Origin: Sideroxydans sp.
GTDB lineage: Bacteria > Pseudomonadota > Gammaproteobacteria > Burkholderiales > Gallionellaceae
Direction: 5' to 3'
Assembly (NCBI GenBank): GCA_027310725.1
Contig: DAIDAG010000066.1
Coordinates: 32,828-96,827, forward strand
Length of the DNA: 64,000 bases
Numbering within the stretch: the stretch's first letter is position 1; each line of letters begins with the position of its first letter. Position numbers and translations under genes: made by a program. Shown one piece after another: positions 1 through 10,932 of this stretch. Under the pieces are notes generated by a model, which had not been told where the DNA came from, did not search any database, and saw only the letters and a program-made list of their open reading frames with translations.

Positions 1-702
1 GCACAAGTGCATTCCGGCAATATGGTCGAAGTGACTACACCGGCGCTTGCCGGACTAGTCTTCAAGGGCAAGGTTAGCTCGATTCTGCCTGGTGTTGATC
101 CTGCGACGCGCACATTGAAAGCGCGCATCGAACTGGCCAATCCACGGCAGCAACTTGTGCCCGGCATGTTCGCCACCGTGAGTTTCTCGCCCAATGCGCA
201 CAGGGACGTGCTGCTCGTGCCGAGTGAAGCGGTGATCAAGACCGGCAAGCGCAGTGTCGTCATTGTGGCGCAGGCAGGCGGCAAGTTTATCCCGATGGAC
301 ATCGAAGCGGGCACTGAAAGCAACGGCCAGACGGAAATCCGCAAGGGTCTGCGGTCGGGGCAGAAGGTCGTCGTATCCGGGCAATTCCTGATTGACTCGG
401 AAGCCAGCCTCAGAGGCACCACTCTACGCATGGGCGACACGCCCGCACCGATTGCTAAAGTCGCAGAAACGCATCACGGCAGCGGCAAGGTCGAGGCGAT
501 CGACAAGGGCGAGATTACGCTCTCTCATGGCCCGATTCCCACCCTGCAATGGGGGGCAATGACCATGAGCTTCAAGCTGCCTGTGAGCGGGCTGACCCAA
601 GGCATCAAGGTCGGCGATCATGTTGATTTCGAGATTCGTCCCATTTCGGATGGAGCATTTGAAATCGTGTCGATTACCCCGGCGATGGGAGGCAAGCCAT
701 GA
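1..702 (+). CDS. cusB: Efflux RND periplasmic adaptor subunit (CusB-like), 5' truncated by window, with C-terminal CusF-like metal-binding domain
   Basis: Membrane-fusion-protein beta-barrel sequence ([19 protein letters not shown]), then [18 protein letters not shown], the CusF W/M/M motif; directly upstream of cusA with ATG/TGA overlap. Confidence 0.85.
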   Translation, partial: AQVHSGNMVEVTTPALAGLVFKGKVSSILPGVDPATRTLKARIELANPRQQLVPGMFATVSFSPNAHRDVLLVPSEAVIKTGKRSVVIVAQAGGKFIPMDIEAGTESNGQTEIRKGLRSGQKVVVSGQFLIDSEASLRGTTLRMGDTPAPIAKVAETHHGSGKVEAIDKGEITLSHGPIPTLQWGAMTMSFKLPVSGLTQGIKVGDHVDFEIRPISDGAFEIVSITPAMGGKP

Positions 703-3700
703 TTGCCTGGCTGATTCGTTGGTCGATTGCCAACCGTTTTCTGGTGCTGCTGGCCACGCTGATGGTGACGGCATGGGGTATCTGGTCGGTCAGCAGGACA
801 CCGCTCGATGCTCTGCCAGATCTGTCCGACGTGCAGGTGATCATCCGCACAACCTGGCCCGGCCAAGCGCCGCAGATAGTCGAGAATCAAGTGACCTACC
901 CGCTGACGACGACCATGTTGTCGGTGCCGGGAGCCAAGACCGTGCGCGGCTATTCCTTCTTCGGCGATTCGTTCGTCTACGTCCTGTTTGAGGATGGCAC
1001 CGATCCGTATTGGGCGCGCTCGCGCGTTCTCGAATACCTGAACCAGGTGCAGTCACGCCTGCCGCCGCAGGCCAACACATCGCTCGGGCCGGATGCGACT
1101 GGCGTGGGCTGGGTATACGAATATGCACTGGTTGACCATAGCGGCAAGCTGGACTTGTCCCAGCTTCGCGCATTACAGGACTGGTTCCTGAAGTATGAAT
1201 TGAAGACTGTACCCAACGTGTCGGAGGTGGCCAGTATCGGCGGTATGGTACGTCAGTACCAGATCGTGCTCGACCCGGATCGATTGCGCGCCTACAACAT
1301 TCCCCACAGCAAAGTAATCGAAGCCATCGGCAAAGCTAATCAGGAAGCGGGAGGATCGGTACTTGAATTGGCAGAGGCCGAATATATGGTGCGCGCCTCT
1401 GGTTATCTGCAATCGCTAGACGATTTCCGCAAGATTCCGTTGCTGACCACTGCTGCAGGGGTATCGGTGCGGCTGGGCGATGTAGCCCGCATCCAGGTAG
1501 GTCCCGAGATGCGGCGCGGTATCGCGGAATTGAACGGCGAGGGTGAAGTCGCGGGCGGGGTGATCGTGATGCGTTCCGGCAAGAATGCGCTGGAGACGAT
1601 CGAGGCCGTCAAGGCCAAGATGGAGACGCTCAAAGCAAGTTTACCTCCTGGCGTCGAGATTGTGCCGACCTATGACCGTTCCGGACTCATCGATCGCGCG
1701 GTCGAGAATCTGACCCATAAGCTGGTCGAGGAATTTATTGTCGTCACAATCGTGTGTGCGGTATTTCTCTTCCATTTCCGATCAGCACTGGTAGCCATCG
1801 TTTCATTGCCGCTTGGCATCCTTGCTGCCTTCATCGTCATGCGCTACCAAGGGGTGAATGCGAATATCATGTCGCTGGGTGGCATCGCAATCGCGATTGG
1901 CGCAATGGTCGATGCAGCGGTGGTGATGATCGAGAATGCACACAAACACATCGAGGAATGGAAACACACCCATCCTGGCCAGACCTTGGCGGGCAGCGCC
2001 CATTGGGGGGTGATCGCGGACGCAGCCGCTGAAGTCGGCCCAGCATTATTCTTCTCGCTGCTGATCATTACGCTGTCGTTCATTCCGGTGTTTACGCTTG
2101 AAGCGCAGGAAGGACGGCTGTTCTCGCCACTGGCCTTCACCAAGACCTACGCAATGGCTGCGGCTGCCGGGCTTGCGGTCACGCTGATCCCGGTGTTGAT
2201 GGGCTATTTGATCCGTGGCCGGATTCCAGACGAGCAGGCAAATCCAATCAACCGCTTTCTGATCCGACTGTATCGGCCTATGCTCGATGGCGTGTTGCGC
2301 CGTCCCAAGGCAATCCTGCTGGCGGCGGCCTTATTGGCGATTGCGACCATTTGGCCCGTCAGCCGCCTGGGAGGCGAATTCATGCCGCCGCTGGACGAAG
2401 GAGATCTGCTTTATATGCCAACTGCCCTGCCAGGAATTGGTGCGGGTAAAGTATCGGAGTTGCTGCAGCAGACCGATCGCCTTATCAAAACGGTGCCTGA
2501 AGTGGAAAGCGTGTTCGGCAAGGCTGGCCGCGCCGAGACTGCGACCGATCCGGCGCCGCTGGAAATGTTCGAGACGACAATCCGCTTCAAGCCACGGGAG
2601 CAATGGCGCCCCGGCATGACGCAGAACAAGTTGATCGAGGAACTGGACCGTACCGTGAAAGTGCCGGGGCTGACGAATATCTGGGTGCCTCCGATTCGCA
2701 ATCGCATCGACATGCTCGCCACCGGCATAAAGAGTCCCGTGGGCATCAAGGTGGCTGGCATGAACCTCGCCGAGATTGACCGGCTGACTGCGGAGATTGA
2801 ACGCGTGGTGAAGCCTATTCCCGGCGTCTCGTCTGCGTTGGCAGAGCGACTGACCGGCGGGCGCTATATTGATGTGGATATAGACCGCGATGCCGCTGCG
2901 CGCTACGGGTTGAATGTCGCGGATGTCCAAAGCATCGTATCCACTGCGGTTGGAGGTGAAAACATCGGCGAAACCATCGAGGGTTTGCAGCGCTTCCCGA
3001 TCAACGTGCGCTATCCGCGCGAAATCCGCGATTCCCTTGAAAACCTGCGCAATCTGCCTGTGCAAACCGAGCGTGGCGCCCAAATCCATTTGGGTGATGT
3101 TGCGGCGATCCATATTGCCGATGGCCCGCCGATGCTGAAAAGCGAAAATGCGCGCCTGTCCGGGTGGATATATGTGGATATTCGTGATCGCGACTTGAGT
3201 TCCGCAGTGCGTGACATGCAGACAGCGGTAACCAAGGAGGTGAAACTGCCGCCGGGCTATTCGATCACATGGTCGGGACAGTTCGAATTCATGGAACGGG
3301 CCAAGGCCAAGCTCAAGATCGTCGTGCCGGCAACGCTCATGATCATTTTTGTGCTGCTGTATCTCACATTCGGCAGCTTCGGCGAGGCACTGATCATCAT
3401 GGCAACGTTGCCGTTTGCGCTGGCCGGGGGCGTCTGGTTCATGTGGATGCTAGGCTACAATTTGTCGGTGGCAAGTGGCGTTGGCTTCATTGCCTTGGCC
3501 GGTGTGGCGGCGGAATTCGGCGTGATCATGCTGCTCTACCTCAAGAATGCATGGGGTGATCGGCTGAGTGACGGTAAAACCGGATTGCCGGATTTGCTGG
3601 ATGCGATTCGCGAAGGTGCGGTATTGCGGGTACGTCCCAAAGCAATGACTGTTGCCGTGATTATCGCCGGATTGATGCCGGTCATGTGGGGGAGCGGGAC

Positions 3701-3815
3701 GGGTTCAGAAATCATGCAGCGTATCGCCGCCCCGATGGTGGGTGGCATGGTCACGGCGCCGCTGCTATCTATGTTTGTCATTCCTGCTGCTTATTTGCTA
3801 ATGCGCCGACCGTAG
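699..3815 (+). CDS. cusA: CusA/CzcA family heavy-metal efflux RND transporter
   Basis: 1038 aa; RND signatures ([44 protein letters not shown]). Confidence 0.93.
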   Translation: MIAWLIRWSIANRFLVLLATLMVTAWGIWSVSRTPLDALPDLSDVQVIIRTTWPGQAPQIVENQVTYPLTTTMLSVPGAKTVRGYSFFGDSFVYVLFEDGTDPYWARSRVLEYLNQVQSRLPPQANTSLGPDATGVGWVYEYALVDHSGKLDLSQLRALQDWFLKYELKTVPNVSEVASIGGMVRQYQIVLDPDRLRAYNIPHSKVIEAIGKANQEAGGSVLELAEAEYMVRASGYLQSLDDFRKIPLLTTAAGVSVRLGDVARIQVGPEMRRGIAELNGEGEVAGGVIVMRSGKNALETIEAVKAKMETLKASLPPGVEIVPTYDRSGLIDRAVENLTHKLVEEFIVVTIVCAVFLFHFRSALVAIVSLPLGILAAFIVMRYQGVNANIMSLGGIAIAIGAMVDAAVVMIENAHKHIEEWKHTHPGQTLAGSAHWGVIADAAAEVGPALFFSLLIITLSFIPVFTLEAQEGRLFSPLAFTKTYAMAAAAGLAVTLIPVLMGYLIRGRIPDEQANPINRFLIRLYRPMLDGVLRRPKAILLAAALLAIATIWPVSRLGGEFMPPLDEGDLLYMPTALPGIGAGKVSELLQQTDRLIKTVPEVESVFGKAGRAETATDPAPLEMFETTIRFKPREQWRPGMTQNKLIEELDRTVKVPGLTNIWVPPIRNRIDMLATGIKSPVGIKVAGMNLAEIDRLTAEIERVVKPIPGVSSALAERLTGGRYIDVDIDRDAAARYGLNVADVQSIVSTAVGGENIGETIEGLQRFPINVRYPREIRDSLENLRNLPVQTERGAQIHLGDVAAIHIADGPPMLKSENARLSGWIYVDIRDRDLSSAVRDMQTAVTKEVKLPPGYSITWSGQFEFMERAKAKLKIVVPATLMIIFVLLYLTFGSFGEALIIMATLPFALAGGVWFMWMLGYNLSVASGVGFIALAGVAAEFGVIMLLYLKNAWGDRLSDGKTGLPDLLDAIREGAVLRVRPKAMTVAVIIAGLMPVMWGSGTGSEIMQRIAAPMVGGMVTAPLLSMFVIPAAYLLMRRP

Positions 3816-3842
3816 TCGGCGCGTCATATTTGGGAGAGTCGG

Positions 3843-4331
3843 CAGTTAGCGGTTAACCTTTCCGCACTACAATTCAAACGCGGCAACATCGCCGAAACAG
3901 TAACCAATGCGCTGGCACAATCCGGTCTGCCAGCAAATCAGTTGGAACTGGAACTGACCGAGTCCATTCTGTTGCACGATATGGATGTGGTCATGAAAAC
4001 GCTCCATGAATTGAAAGAAATTGGCATCAAGCTCTCCATCGATGATTTTGGTACAGGCTACTCCAGTTTGTCCTATCTAAAGCGACTGGCAGTAAATAAA
4101 CTCAAGATCGACAAGTCATTCGTGCGAAACATGGTGGAAGATCCTGAGGACACCGCCATCGTTAAAGCCATTATCCAGTTAGGTCATACCCTGCAACTGA
4201 CCGTCATCGCGGAAGGCGTGGAAACTGATGCCCAATTGTCATTACTAAAAAGCTTAGGGTGTGATCAGATTCAAGGGTATTTGATCAGTCGCCCATTAGC
4301 GGCCGAGGAATTCATCATGCTTTGTCAGTAA
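3843..4331 (+). pseudogene. 5'-truncated EAL-domain phosphodiesterase remnant
   Basis: Frame opens at QLAVNLSALQFKRGN and continues through ELTESILLHD and [17 protein letters not shown]; the N-terminal part including the EAL motif is missing. Confidence 0.75.
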
Positions 4332-4355
4332 GCGATGAATAGGGGTTCTGGATGC

Positions 4356-7118
4356 TCAGAACTTTAACGATGGCAAACCTGAATTGAACTTGTGCGCCTT
4401 CTGTCCTAAAAGGGGGATTTCCTCCGCCGGCAGTGGCTTGCTGTAAAAATAGCCTTGCATGGCGTCGCAGCCCCGTTCGAGCAAGAAGTCGAACTGCTCC
4501 TGCGTTTCCACTCCTTCGGCCACCACTTTAAGGCGCAAGCTATGGGCCATGGCGATGATGGCGGCCACAATCGCCGCATCGTCCTGGTCGGTCGTAATAT
4601 CTCCTACAAAGGATTTGTCGATCTTGATAGTGTCGATGGGCAGGCGTTTGAGGTAACTCAGCGAAGAATAGCCGGTTCCGAAATCGTCGATAAAGATGCG
4701 CATTCCCTTTGCGCTCAACGCCTGCAGGACATTGGCCGCCATCGAAAGGCTTTGCATCAGGATGCTTTCGGTAATCTCCAATTCCAGCCAGGATGGATCT
4801 ATCCCCGTTTCCTCAAGCACTCGCTCGATGGTTTCAACCAAGCCGTGCTCTGGCCGCTTCGCCAAATGACCGCCTCTCCCCGTTTCACTGGTAGTCGATA
4901 AATGCCTGAATTGCCGCGCCGACAGATTCACCGCCACCGGCAACAGCACTCCTTGCTGTTGCCAGTCCCTAATTTGCAGACACGCGGTTCGCAGAACCCA
5001 TTCGCCGATCGGGACGATCAGGCCGGTTTCCTCCGCAAGGGGAATGAACTGGTCGGGCGGGATCATGCCCTTGGTCGGATGCGCCCAGCGCAGCAGCGCC
5101 TCCAGCCCGATCACGGCGCCGCTCGCGAGATCCACCTTGGGCTGATAGTGAAGCAGCAACTCGTCCCGTTCCAGAGCCTTGCGCAAGCTGTTCTCCAGAG
5201 TGAGCCGTTCCGGCGACAGTTGCTCCAGTTCGGGCCTATAGAACTGATATCCCAAGCCTTGCTCCTTGGCTTGGTACATGGCGCCGTCCGCGCACCGGAT
5301 GAGGCTGTCCGCATCGATGGCATCCGAGGGATAAAGGGCGATGCCGATGCTGGCTGAGGCGAAAACTTCATGCTCTTCCAACTGAAAAGGCTGAGCCAAG
5401 GCGTCCTGGATTTTCTGGGCAACGAGGGCGGCATCCTGCATTTCGGAAAGTCCCCGCAGCATCACCACGAATTCATCGCCTCCCAAGCGGGCCAGCATGT
5501 CATCCCCCAAGCGGGCCAGCACATCGCCCCTGCGGAAACAGCCGGCGAGCCGCTCGGCCACCAGCAGCAGCAACTTGTCGCCCACCGTGTGACCCAGAGT
5601 GTCGTTGATCAGCTTGAACCGATCCAGGTCAAGAAACAGCACCGCCAACTGCTCCCCATTCAGCGCCGCTTCATTCAGGCTGATGCCGAGACGTTCCCGG
5701 AAAAATTTGCGGTTGGGAAGGTTGGTCAGCGAATCGTGATGGGCCAGATGCATCAACTGGTGTTCGAACTGCTTGCGTTCGGTCAGGTCTCGCAGCACAT
5801 AGGTAATGAAACTCCCCTCAGTTCCTTTGAAGAAGCTGCTGGATCCCTCCACCATGAACATCGTGCCGTCGCGGCGATGCCCCTGAGTTTCCCACACCAG
5901 CCTGCGCTGCAATCCCTCATCCAGTTGGCTGGACAGCGGCTCCGGCAGCACCGTTTCGATCGGTCGCTCCAGCGCCTGGTTGCGGCGATAGCCGAACATG
6001 CGTTCCGCCGCCTGATTGAAATAGGCGATTTTCCCCTCGGGGTCGGTCATGATGATTCCGTCGTGGGCGGTTTCCGCCAGGTCCCGGAAACGGCGCTCGG
6101 ATTCCAGTGCGGTGGCGCGCAACTTCTCCTCTTCAGCGAGATCCTCCACAATCAGAAGCAGCCGCGCTTCTTCTTCTTCTTCTTCTGCAAGATGGATTCC
6201 AGTCAGGGTCACGCTCATCGGTATGCGCTCGGAGCCATCCGCCAGCCCCATGCTAAAAGGGACGTCATGCTGCGCGATCCCGGTAGCCAGGACTTCCAGT
6301 GCTCGCCCCCGCAGTCCATCTGCCGCGATCACGTCCAACAGATAGCTGCCATGCGCGGCCTCTTCCGTGAGCTCAAAACGTTTCAGGAAAGCCCTGTTGG
6401 CGGACAAGACGGTAAGGTTTGACGAAAGTACAACCAATCCATCCGGGATATTGGCAAATACGATGTCGGCATATTCTTTCAGCGTCAGGATGGTTTGCTG
6501 ATCGGCCTGAATATAGGTGTCGATAGCCAGTCCCATGTCCAGCAGGACGATTTTGATCAGCGCTTGGCAGGTAGCCATAAATGCTGTCGGATCTTCCCCG
6601 AGCCGCTGCCAGATTTCGGGGAACAATCCTGCCAGGTATTTGCTATAGGCACCCAGATACCATTCCGGTGCAAGGCCGACACGCTGGTGGGCGACTCCGA
6701 CACGCAGGCGGTGGTGGATATAATCCTGTCCGTAGTCGCCGGCGGTGAGACTGCTGAAATAAATCGCCTGGGTATGCTTCAGGTGATCCAGAAATTGAGC
6801 ATCGGGAATGAAGCGGCGGGTTTCTTCATGGGACAGCAGATGGGTGTAAAAGGCATCGACGAAATCCGGCGTCCGGGTCTGCAGGGCTTCATGCAACGTC
6901 CGCAACCGCGCCACATCGTCATCGGTGAACTCCAGGAAAACCTTGCGCCGAACGACGGCGGCTTCGTCGATACCGAGTGCTCGCACGACGGCCTCGACGG
7001 CCTCATTCAAGGGCTTCATCTTCTCCGGCCTCGCCGCCATAAGCCAGGAAGGGGAGACAAAACCGCCGTCAGGCTTGCTTGCTTGCTTGCGCAAGATTTC
7101 TTCCATAGACGACCTCAC
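4356..7118 (-). CDS. Globin-coupled (protoglobin) - PAS - GGDEF - EAL cyclic-di-GMP protein
   Basis: N-terminal protoglobin-like region ([24 protein letters not shown]), PAS ([24 protein letters not shown]), [31 protein letters not shown]. Confidence 0.9.
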   Translation of the reverse strand: MRSSMEEILRKQASKPDGGFVSPSWLMAARPEKMKPLNEAVEAVVRALGIDEAAVVRRKVFLEFTDDDVARLRTLHEALQTRTPDFVDAFYTHLLSHEETRRFIPDAQFLDHLKHTQAIYFSSLTAGDYGQDYIHHRLRVGVAHQRVGLAPEWYLGAYSKYLAGLFPEIWQRLGEDPTAFMATCQALIKIVLLDMGLAIDTYIQADQQTILTLKEYADIVFANIPDGLVVLSSNLTVLSANRAFLKRFELTEEAAHGSYLLDVIAADGLRGRALEVLATGIAQHDVPFSMGLADGSERIPMSVTLTGIHLAEEEEEEARLLLIVEDLAEEEKLRATALESERRFRDLAETAHDGIIMTDPEGKIAYFNQAAERMFGYRRNQALERPIETVLPEPLSSQLDEGLQRRLVWETQGHRRDGTMFMVEGSSSFFKGTEGSFITYVLRDLTERKQFEHQLMHLAHHDSLTNLPNRKFFRERLGISLNEAALNGEQLAVLFLDLDRFKLINDTLGHTVGDKLLLLVAERLAGCFRRGDVLARLGDDMLARLGGDEFVVMLRGLSEMQDAALVAQKIQDALAQPFQLEEHEVFASASIGIALYPSDAIDADSLIRCADGAMYQAKEQGLGYQFYRPELEQLSPERLTLENSLRKALERDELLLHYQPKVDLASGAVIGLEALLRWAHPTKGMIPPDQFIPLAEETGLIVPIGEWVLRTACLQIRDWQQQGVLLPVAVNLSARQFRHLSTTSETGRGGHLAKRPEHGLVETIERVLEETGIDPSWLELEITESILMQSLSMAANVLQALSAKGMRIFIDDFGTGYSSLSYLKRLPIDTIKIDKSFVGDITTDQDDAAIVAAIIAMAHSLRLKVVAEGVETQEQFDFLLERGCDAMQGYFYSKPLPAEEIPLLGQKAHKFNSGLPSLKF

Positions 7119-7189
7119 CCTCTACTTTTTATTCTCAGCTTATTTTTGCGTCGAGCTTCGATGAAGCGTTGCATTATAGACATATTTTC

Positions 7190-8428
7190 TTACGGACTCA
7201 TGCGATTACACAGCGGCGGCGCGCCGAACGTTTCGCAGAATACCCGGTACAGTTCCCGCTCCGCCAAGCGCCATTCATCGCTGATCAGGCGAAACCGCAC
7301 CCGCGCGGCGCCGTCTGCGACGTGGTTATGGAGCAACGCGTTATCGCTGTTGCCGCGCAGGTGATCCCCCAGGCGTTTGCGCAAATCTCCGGTCGAGCCG
7401 ATATAAACTACGCCGTGCGGCGTTGGCGGCATACTTTTCCCTGGCCATGCTGCCTTTTCTCCATCGGGGGAGGAAGCGGAAACCGCCCGAATCTCATACA
7501 CCCCGGGGTGGGCCGGAACCGCGGTTCGCAACGCTTGAGGGGTCAGCGGTACCAGTGCGGAAAACTCCTCGGTCGCCGCCAGATAATTAATACGGTGGCT
7601 GCGGTTTCGACAATCGGGAATCGCCAGGTCATGCCGGATGTTGGCCACCGTGCGCCGCAGCAAGCGTATGCCGTATTCGCGTTCGAGAATGTCGGCAATG
7701 GCTTTGTCCGTCAGCGGTTCTCGCAATACCCTCTCGGCCATCCATACTTTTTCTGTTTTTATCACATGATCCACGAAATGGCAATGAACCTGCCGCGGCT
7801 TCGGAAACAGGGTGTTTAACGGCACCACTTTTCTGTTCGGCAACATGATCGACAGCCCGCGCACCAGCCGGGAGATCCGGCCGGGATCCGCCACCACGGA
7901 AAGATTCGATCCTGAGATCAGACGTGCGGAGATTTCCGCCTGGGTCAAGGGCAGGAGCGCCAAGCCCAGCCCTGAGCGCAGATACTCTGCTTGCGAGGTC
8001 AGCACTGCCTGCATCAGCGCATGGGTGAGCCGGTTCCGGGTGTTGATGAGACGCAACCTGCGCAATATGCCCGCCCATTCAGCCGGAAAGTCAGGACGGG
8101 ACATCAGGTAGTTCACTCCTTCCTCATCGAACCGGTATTCCCGCGTACAGCTATCCCGGTGGTAGAGGAACGTCAGGTTCCGGCCCGCCTCGTGAACTTC
8201 TCCCAGGATCGGGGATGATTGGGTCTGAAGGATGCCGGTCGCATCATGTACCGCCTGCGCGCCTTCCAGTCGGCCAACGGTTACCCATTGATGCATACCG
8301 TTATGCACGATGGAAGACTCCGCCTGGACCGCAAGGCGATCAAAAGCCCGCAGCGGCAATTCCAGAAAGCGGGCGAGCACGATTTTGCCGAGCAGTGCGG
8401 CTTCAATCTTATTGTTATGGTGCTGCAA
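7190..8428 (-). CDS. Sigma-54 (RpoN)-like protein fused to C-terminal GIY-YIG domain
   Basis: RpoN-box-like LTDKAIADILEREYGIRLLRRTVANIRHDLAIP; core-binding HTH-like LLPLTQAEISARL...DPGRISRLVRG; C-terminal GVYEIRA...VVYIGSTGDLRKRLGDHL...FGAPPLCN. TTG start uncertain. Confidence 0.7.
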   Translation of the reverse strand: MQHHNNKIEAALLGKIVLARFLELPLRAFDRLAVQAESSIVHNGMHQWVTVGRLEGAQAVHDATGILQTQSSPILGEVHEAGRNLTFLYHRDSCTREYRFDEEGVNYLMSRPDFPAEWAGILRRLRLINTRNRLTHALMQAVLTSQAEYLRSGLGLALLPLTQAEISARLISGSNLSVVADPGRISRLVRGLSIMLPNRKVVPLNTLFPKPRQVHCHFVDHVIKTEKVWMAERVLREPLTDKAIADILEREYGIRLLRRTVANIRHDLAIPDCRNRSHRINYLAATEEFSALVPLTPQALRTAVPAHPGVYEIRAVSASSPDGEKAAWPGKSMPPTPHGVVYIGSTGDLRKRLGDHLRGNSDNALLHNHVADGAARVRFRLISDEWRLAERELYRVFCETFGAPPLCNRMSP

Positions 8429-8557
8429 GAGCTATTCCGCCGGCAAAATAATTTTGTTCTGAACAAATTTTACTATCCCAGTTTTAGATGGAATATTGGA
8501 AGTTTCCGGGAAAATTAGATTAGAAATTCCCGGTACACACTACTTGGACTTGGGGAC

Positions 8558-9607
8558 TTAGGTATTGCGGAGGTTGGTTTTTTCCAAATGCGTAATCGTG
8601 GACTGCAGGGAGGTGACCTCACGGAAAAGCGCCAGTTTTTCCTGATCAAGTTTTTCCGCTTTATCTTCTGCACTGACAAGACGCTCCGTGAGCAGTTCTG
8701 TTTGCTTTTCCTGTGCCGCCAGTGCCATACGGGATTCAGTCAATTCCTGCTGTACCGCCTCGAATTTACTGGTGAGCATCTGGTTGGTTGTCGTAATTTC
8801 CCTGAATTGATATGCCAATTGATTCCGCTCCAACTGGGTCGATGCCAACTCGTCCTGCGATGCGCGCGCTGTTTCTTTCAGGTGGGTATTTTCAGGACGC
8901 AGATGTGTAAGCTCCGTTTCCTGCTGTGCGATGGTCGACTGCAGTCCCTGCAGTCTTTGCTGGGCACTTGAGAGATCCTGTTCCAGTCGCGCAATCCGCT
9001 GTTCAGCGGCGTGCCGTTCTTCAGCCCGTTGTGCAGCCGTCGCTTCCTGATAATGTTCAAACTGGGTTCGAGTCTGCGTCTGTTGCTGATTGAGTGCTGC
9101 TACCTCTGCGGCCCGGTCCGCCAGACGCTGCTGCAGGCCGGCGTTGTCGCTTTGTAGTGTGGCCAGCGTAACGCTCTGTGAATGATGCTCTACCTGCAGA
9201 AGCGCAAGTGCGTCCTGTGCCTGCTTTAGCTCTGCAGACAATCCAATCTTTTCTTCGTACAGGAGACGGTTGTCAGTTTCTAATTGCCGGACCAGATCGG
9301 TCGCCGTCTGCAGTGCAATTCGATGAGTTTCGTTGACCTGTTCCAGTTGTTGATTGATGTCTGTCTGGAGTTTTTCGTAAACGCCTTTCATTGCCAACAG
9401 CAGTTCGGCGGGCAGCCCCAGCTCGGTTCCAACGACCGCATCCTGATGTTCCTCTTTCCAGCGTTTCAGCAGGGGCGCGATTGTGCTTTTGCTGCCCGTA
9501 CTACCCAGCGCTTCGCGGACGCTATCGACGGTCGGATTTTTGCCATCGGCTGCCAATTGGGCAGCCGCTTTGGCGACATGAGAATAGTGGATTCCTGCGC
9601 GCCCCAT
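8558..9607 (-). CDS. KfrA_N-type DNA-binding coiled-coil protein (TnpT-like)
   Basis: N-term GIHYSHVAKAAAQLAADGKNPTVDSVREALGSTGSKSTIAPLLKRW followed by long Gln/Glu coiled coil; divergent from tyrosine recombinase. Confidence 0.8.
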   Translation of the reverse strand: MGRAGIHYSHVAKAAAQLAADGKNPTVDSVREALGSTGSKSTIAPLLKRWKEEHQDAVVGTELGLPAELLLAMKGVYEKLQTDINQQLEQVNETHRIALQTATDLVRQLETDNRLLYEEKIGLSAELKQAQDALALLQVEHHSQSVTLATLQSDNAGLQQRLADRAAEVAALNQQQTQTRTQFEHYQEATAAQRAEERHAAEQRIARLEQDLSSAQQRLQGLQSTIAQQETELTHLRPENTHLKETARASQDELASTQLERNQLAYQFREITTTNQMLTSKFEAVQQELTESRMALAAQEKQTELLTERLVSAEDKAEKLDQEKLALFREVTSLQSTITHLEKTNLRNT

Positions 9608-9699
9608 AATGCCTCCTTGAAATAAGTTACCGTATTACATGATATGTAATATCACATAATAATACGATATAAATACATAGATAATTTATAAATTATATA

Positions 9700-9723
9700 C
9701 CACGATAAGTTGGCTTATCGTGG
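9700..9723. repeat. Perfect 10-bp inverted repeat, 4-nt spacer (CCACGATAAG-TTGG-CTTATCGTGG)
   Basis: Read directly; intergenic between divergent genes. Confidence 0.9.
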
Positions 9724-9790
9724 ATAATGTAGGTCTTCAAAAAATGCCTGCGCGTAATGCGCCGTACAAAGCCGGATAGCGAGCGAAAAA

Positions 9791-10816
9791 ATGCCCCTTA
9801 AAAATGAGCACCCGATAATTACGAATTTGACTGAGAATTCTGCAAATCCGGTCAATCGTACCGGCAGTACGGCACTGACCGAGCCGGAGTTGCAGGAACG
9901 ACATCGCCAGTTTCTTTCAGCCGCCACCTCGGACAACACCAGGCGCACGTACCGTTCCGCCATTCGTCATTTCCAAACATGGGGCGGCGCCTTGCCATGC
10001 GAGCCAGCACTGGTAATCCGTTACCTGCTGAGCTACGCGCAAGAACTCAATCCGCGCACTCTGGCGTTGCGCTTAACGGCGCTGTCGCAGTGGCACCTGT
10101 TCCAGGGGTTCGCCGATCCGACTGCCAATCCGGACGTGCGCAAGACGTTGCGCGGTATCGCACGCACCCATGGCACGCCGAAAAAGAAAGCCAAGGCGTT
10201 GCCGATCGATGATCTGGAGACGATGGTAGCGGCGCTCGCAGACGACAATAGCTTGCAGGGCATGCGGAACAAGGCGTTGCTGCAGATTGCATACTTCGGC
10301 GCTTTTCGCAGAAGTGAAGTCTCCGCGCTGACAGTCGAAGAGCTGACTTGGGAACCGGATGGGCTGACCATCACCTTGTTCCGCTCTAAGACCGACCAGG
10401 AGGGTGAAGGCGTTGTCAAAGCCATTCCCTACGGCGAGCCAGGCGGCATTTGCTGTCCAGTGACGGCCTTGAAAGATTGGCTGACGGCCGCCAACATCAC
10501 AACCGGCCCGATATTTCGACGCGTGACACGCGAGGGAGTTGTGGGCACCGATCCGCTTTACCCTGGTAGCATCAACGATATACTCAAGTCCTGCGCAACC
10601 TTAGCTGGCCTAGCTTATGTGCCTGAACTGAGCGGCCACAGCTTTAGGAGGGGATTGGCCACCAGCGCATATCGCGCCGGTGCCGACTTCAAGAATATCA
10701 AGCGCCAAGGCGGCTGGCGTCATGACGGTACAGTGCAGGGCTATATCGACGAAGCGAGTCAGTTCGAAGAGAATGCGGCGGGAAGTTTGCTGCGTCGACG
10801 TCCTAGCGCAAAATAA
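9791..10816 (+). CDS. Tyrosine recombinase (TnpS-like)
   Basis: Phage-integrase family motifs GAFRRSEVSAL, LSGHSFRRGLAT, QGGWRHDGTVQGYID. Confidence 0.85.
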   Translation: MPLKNEHPIITNLTENSANPVNRTGSTALTEPELQERHRQFLSAATSDNTRRTYRSAIRHFQTWGGALPCEPALVIRYLLSYAQELNPRTLALRLTALSQWHLFQGFADPTANPDVRKTLRGIARTHGTPKKKAKALPIDDLETMVAALADDNSLQGMRNKALLQIAYFGAFRRSEVSALTVEELTWEPDGLTITLFRSKTDQEGEGVVKAIPYGEPGGICCPVTALKDWLTAANITTGPIFRRVTREGVVGTDPLYPGSINDILKSCATLAGLAYVPELSGHSFRRGLATSAYRAGADFKNIKRQGGWRHDGTVQGYIDEASQFEENAAGSLLRRRPSAK

Positions 10817-10932
10817 TATTTTTGTGGAACTGGCGGAAATCGGCGAAGTGCGCTGAAGAACTCCCGCGAGTTCCGAGACACTACCGTTAACTACTCAGAT
10901 GGCGGCTGGTGGCACGACTGTTGGTCTATGCC

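Noticed and set aside
2331-3113. 260-aa minus-strand ORF inside cusA
   Set aside because: Antisense artefact of high-GC coding sequence.
5370-7364. Long plus-strand ORFs (350 aa, 289 aa) opposite the GGDEF-EAL gene
   Set aside because: Antisense shadows of a well-supported coding gene; no recognisable motifs.
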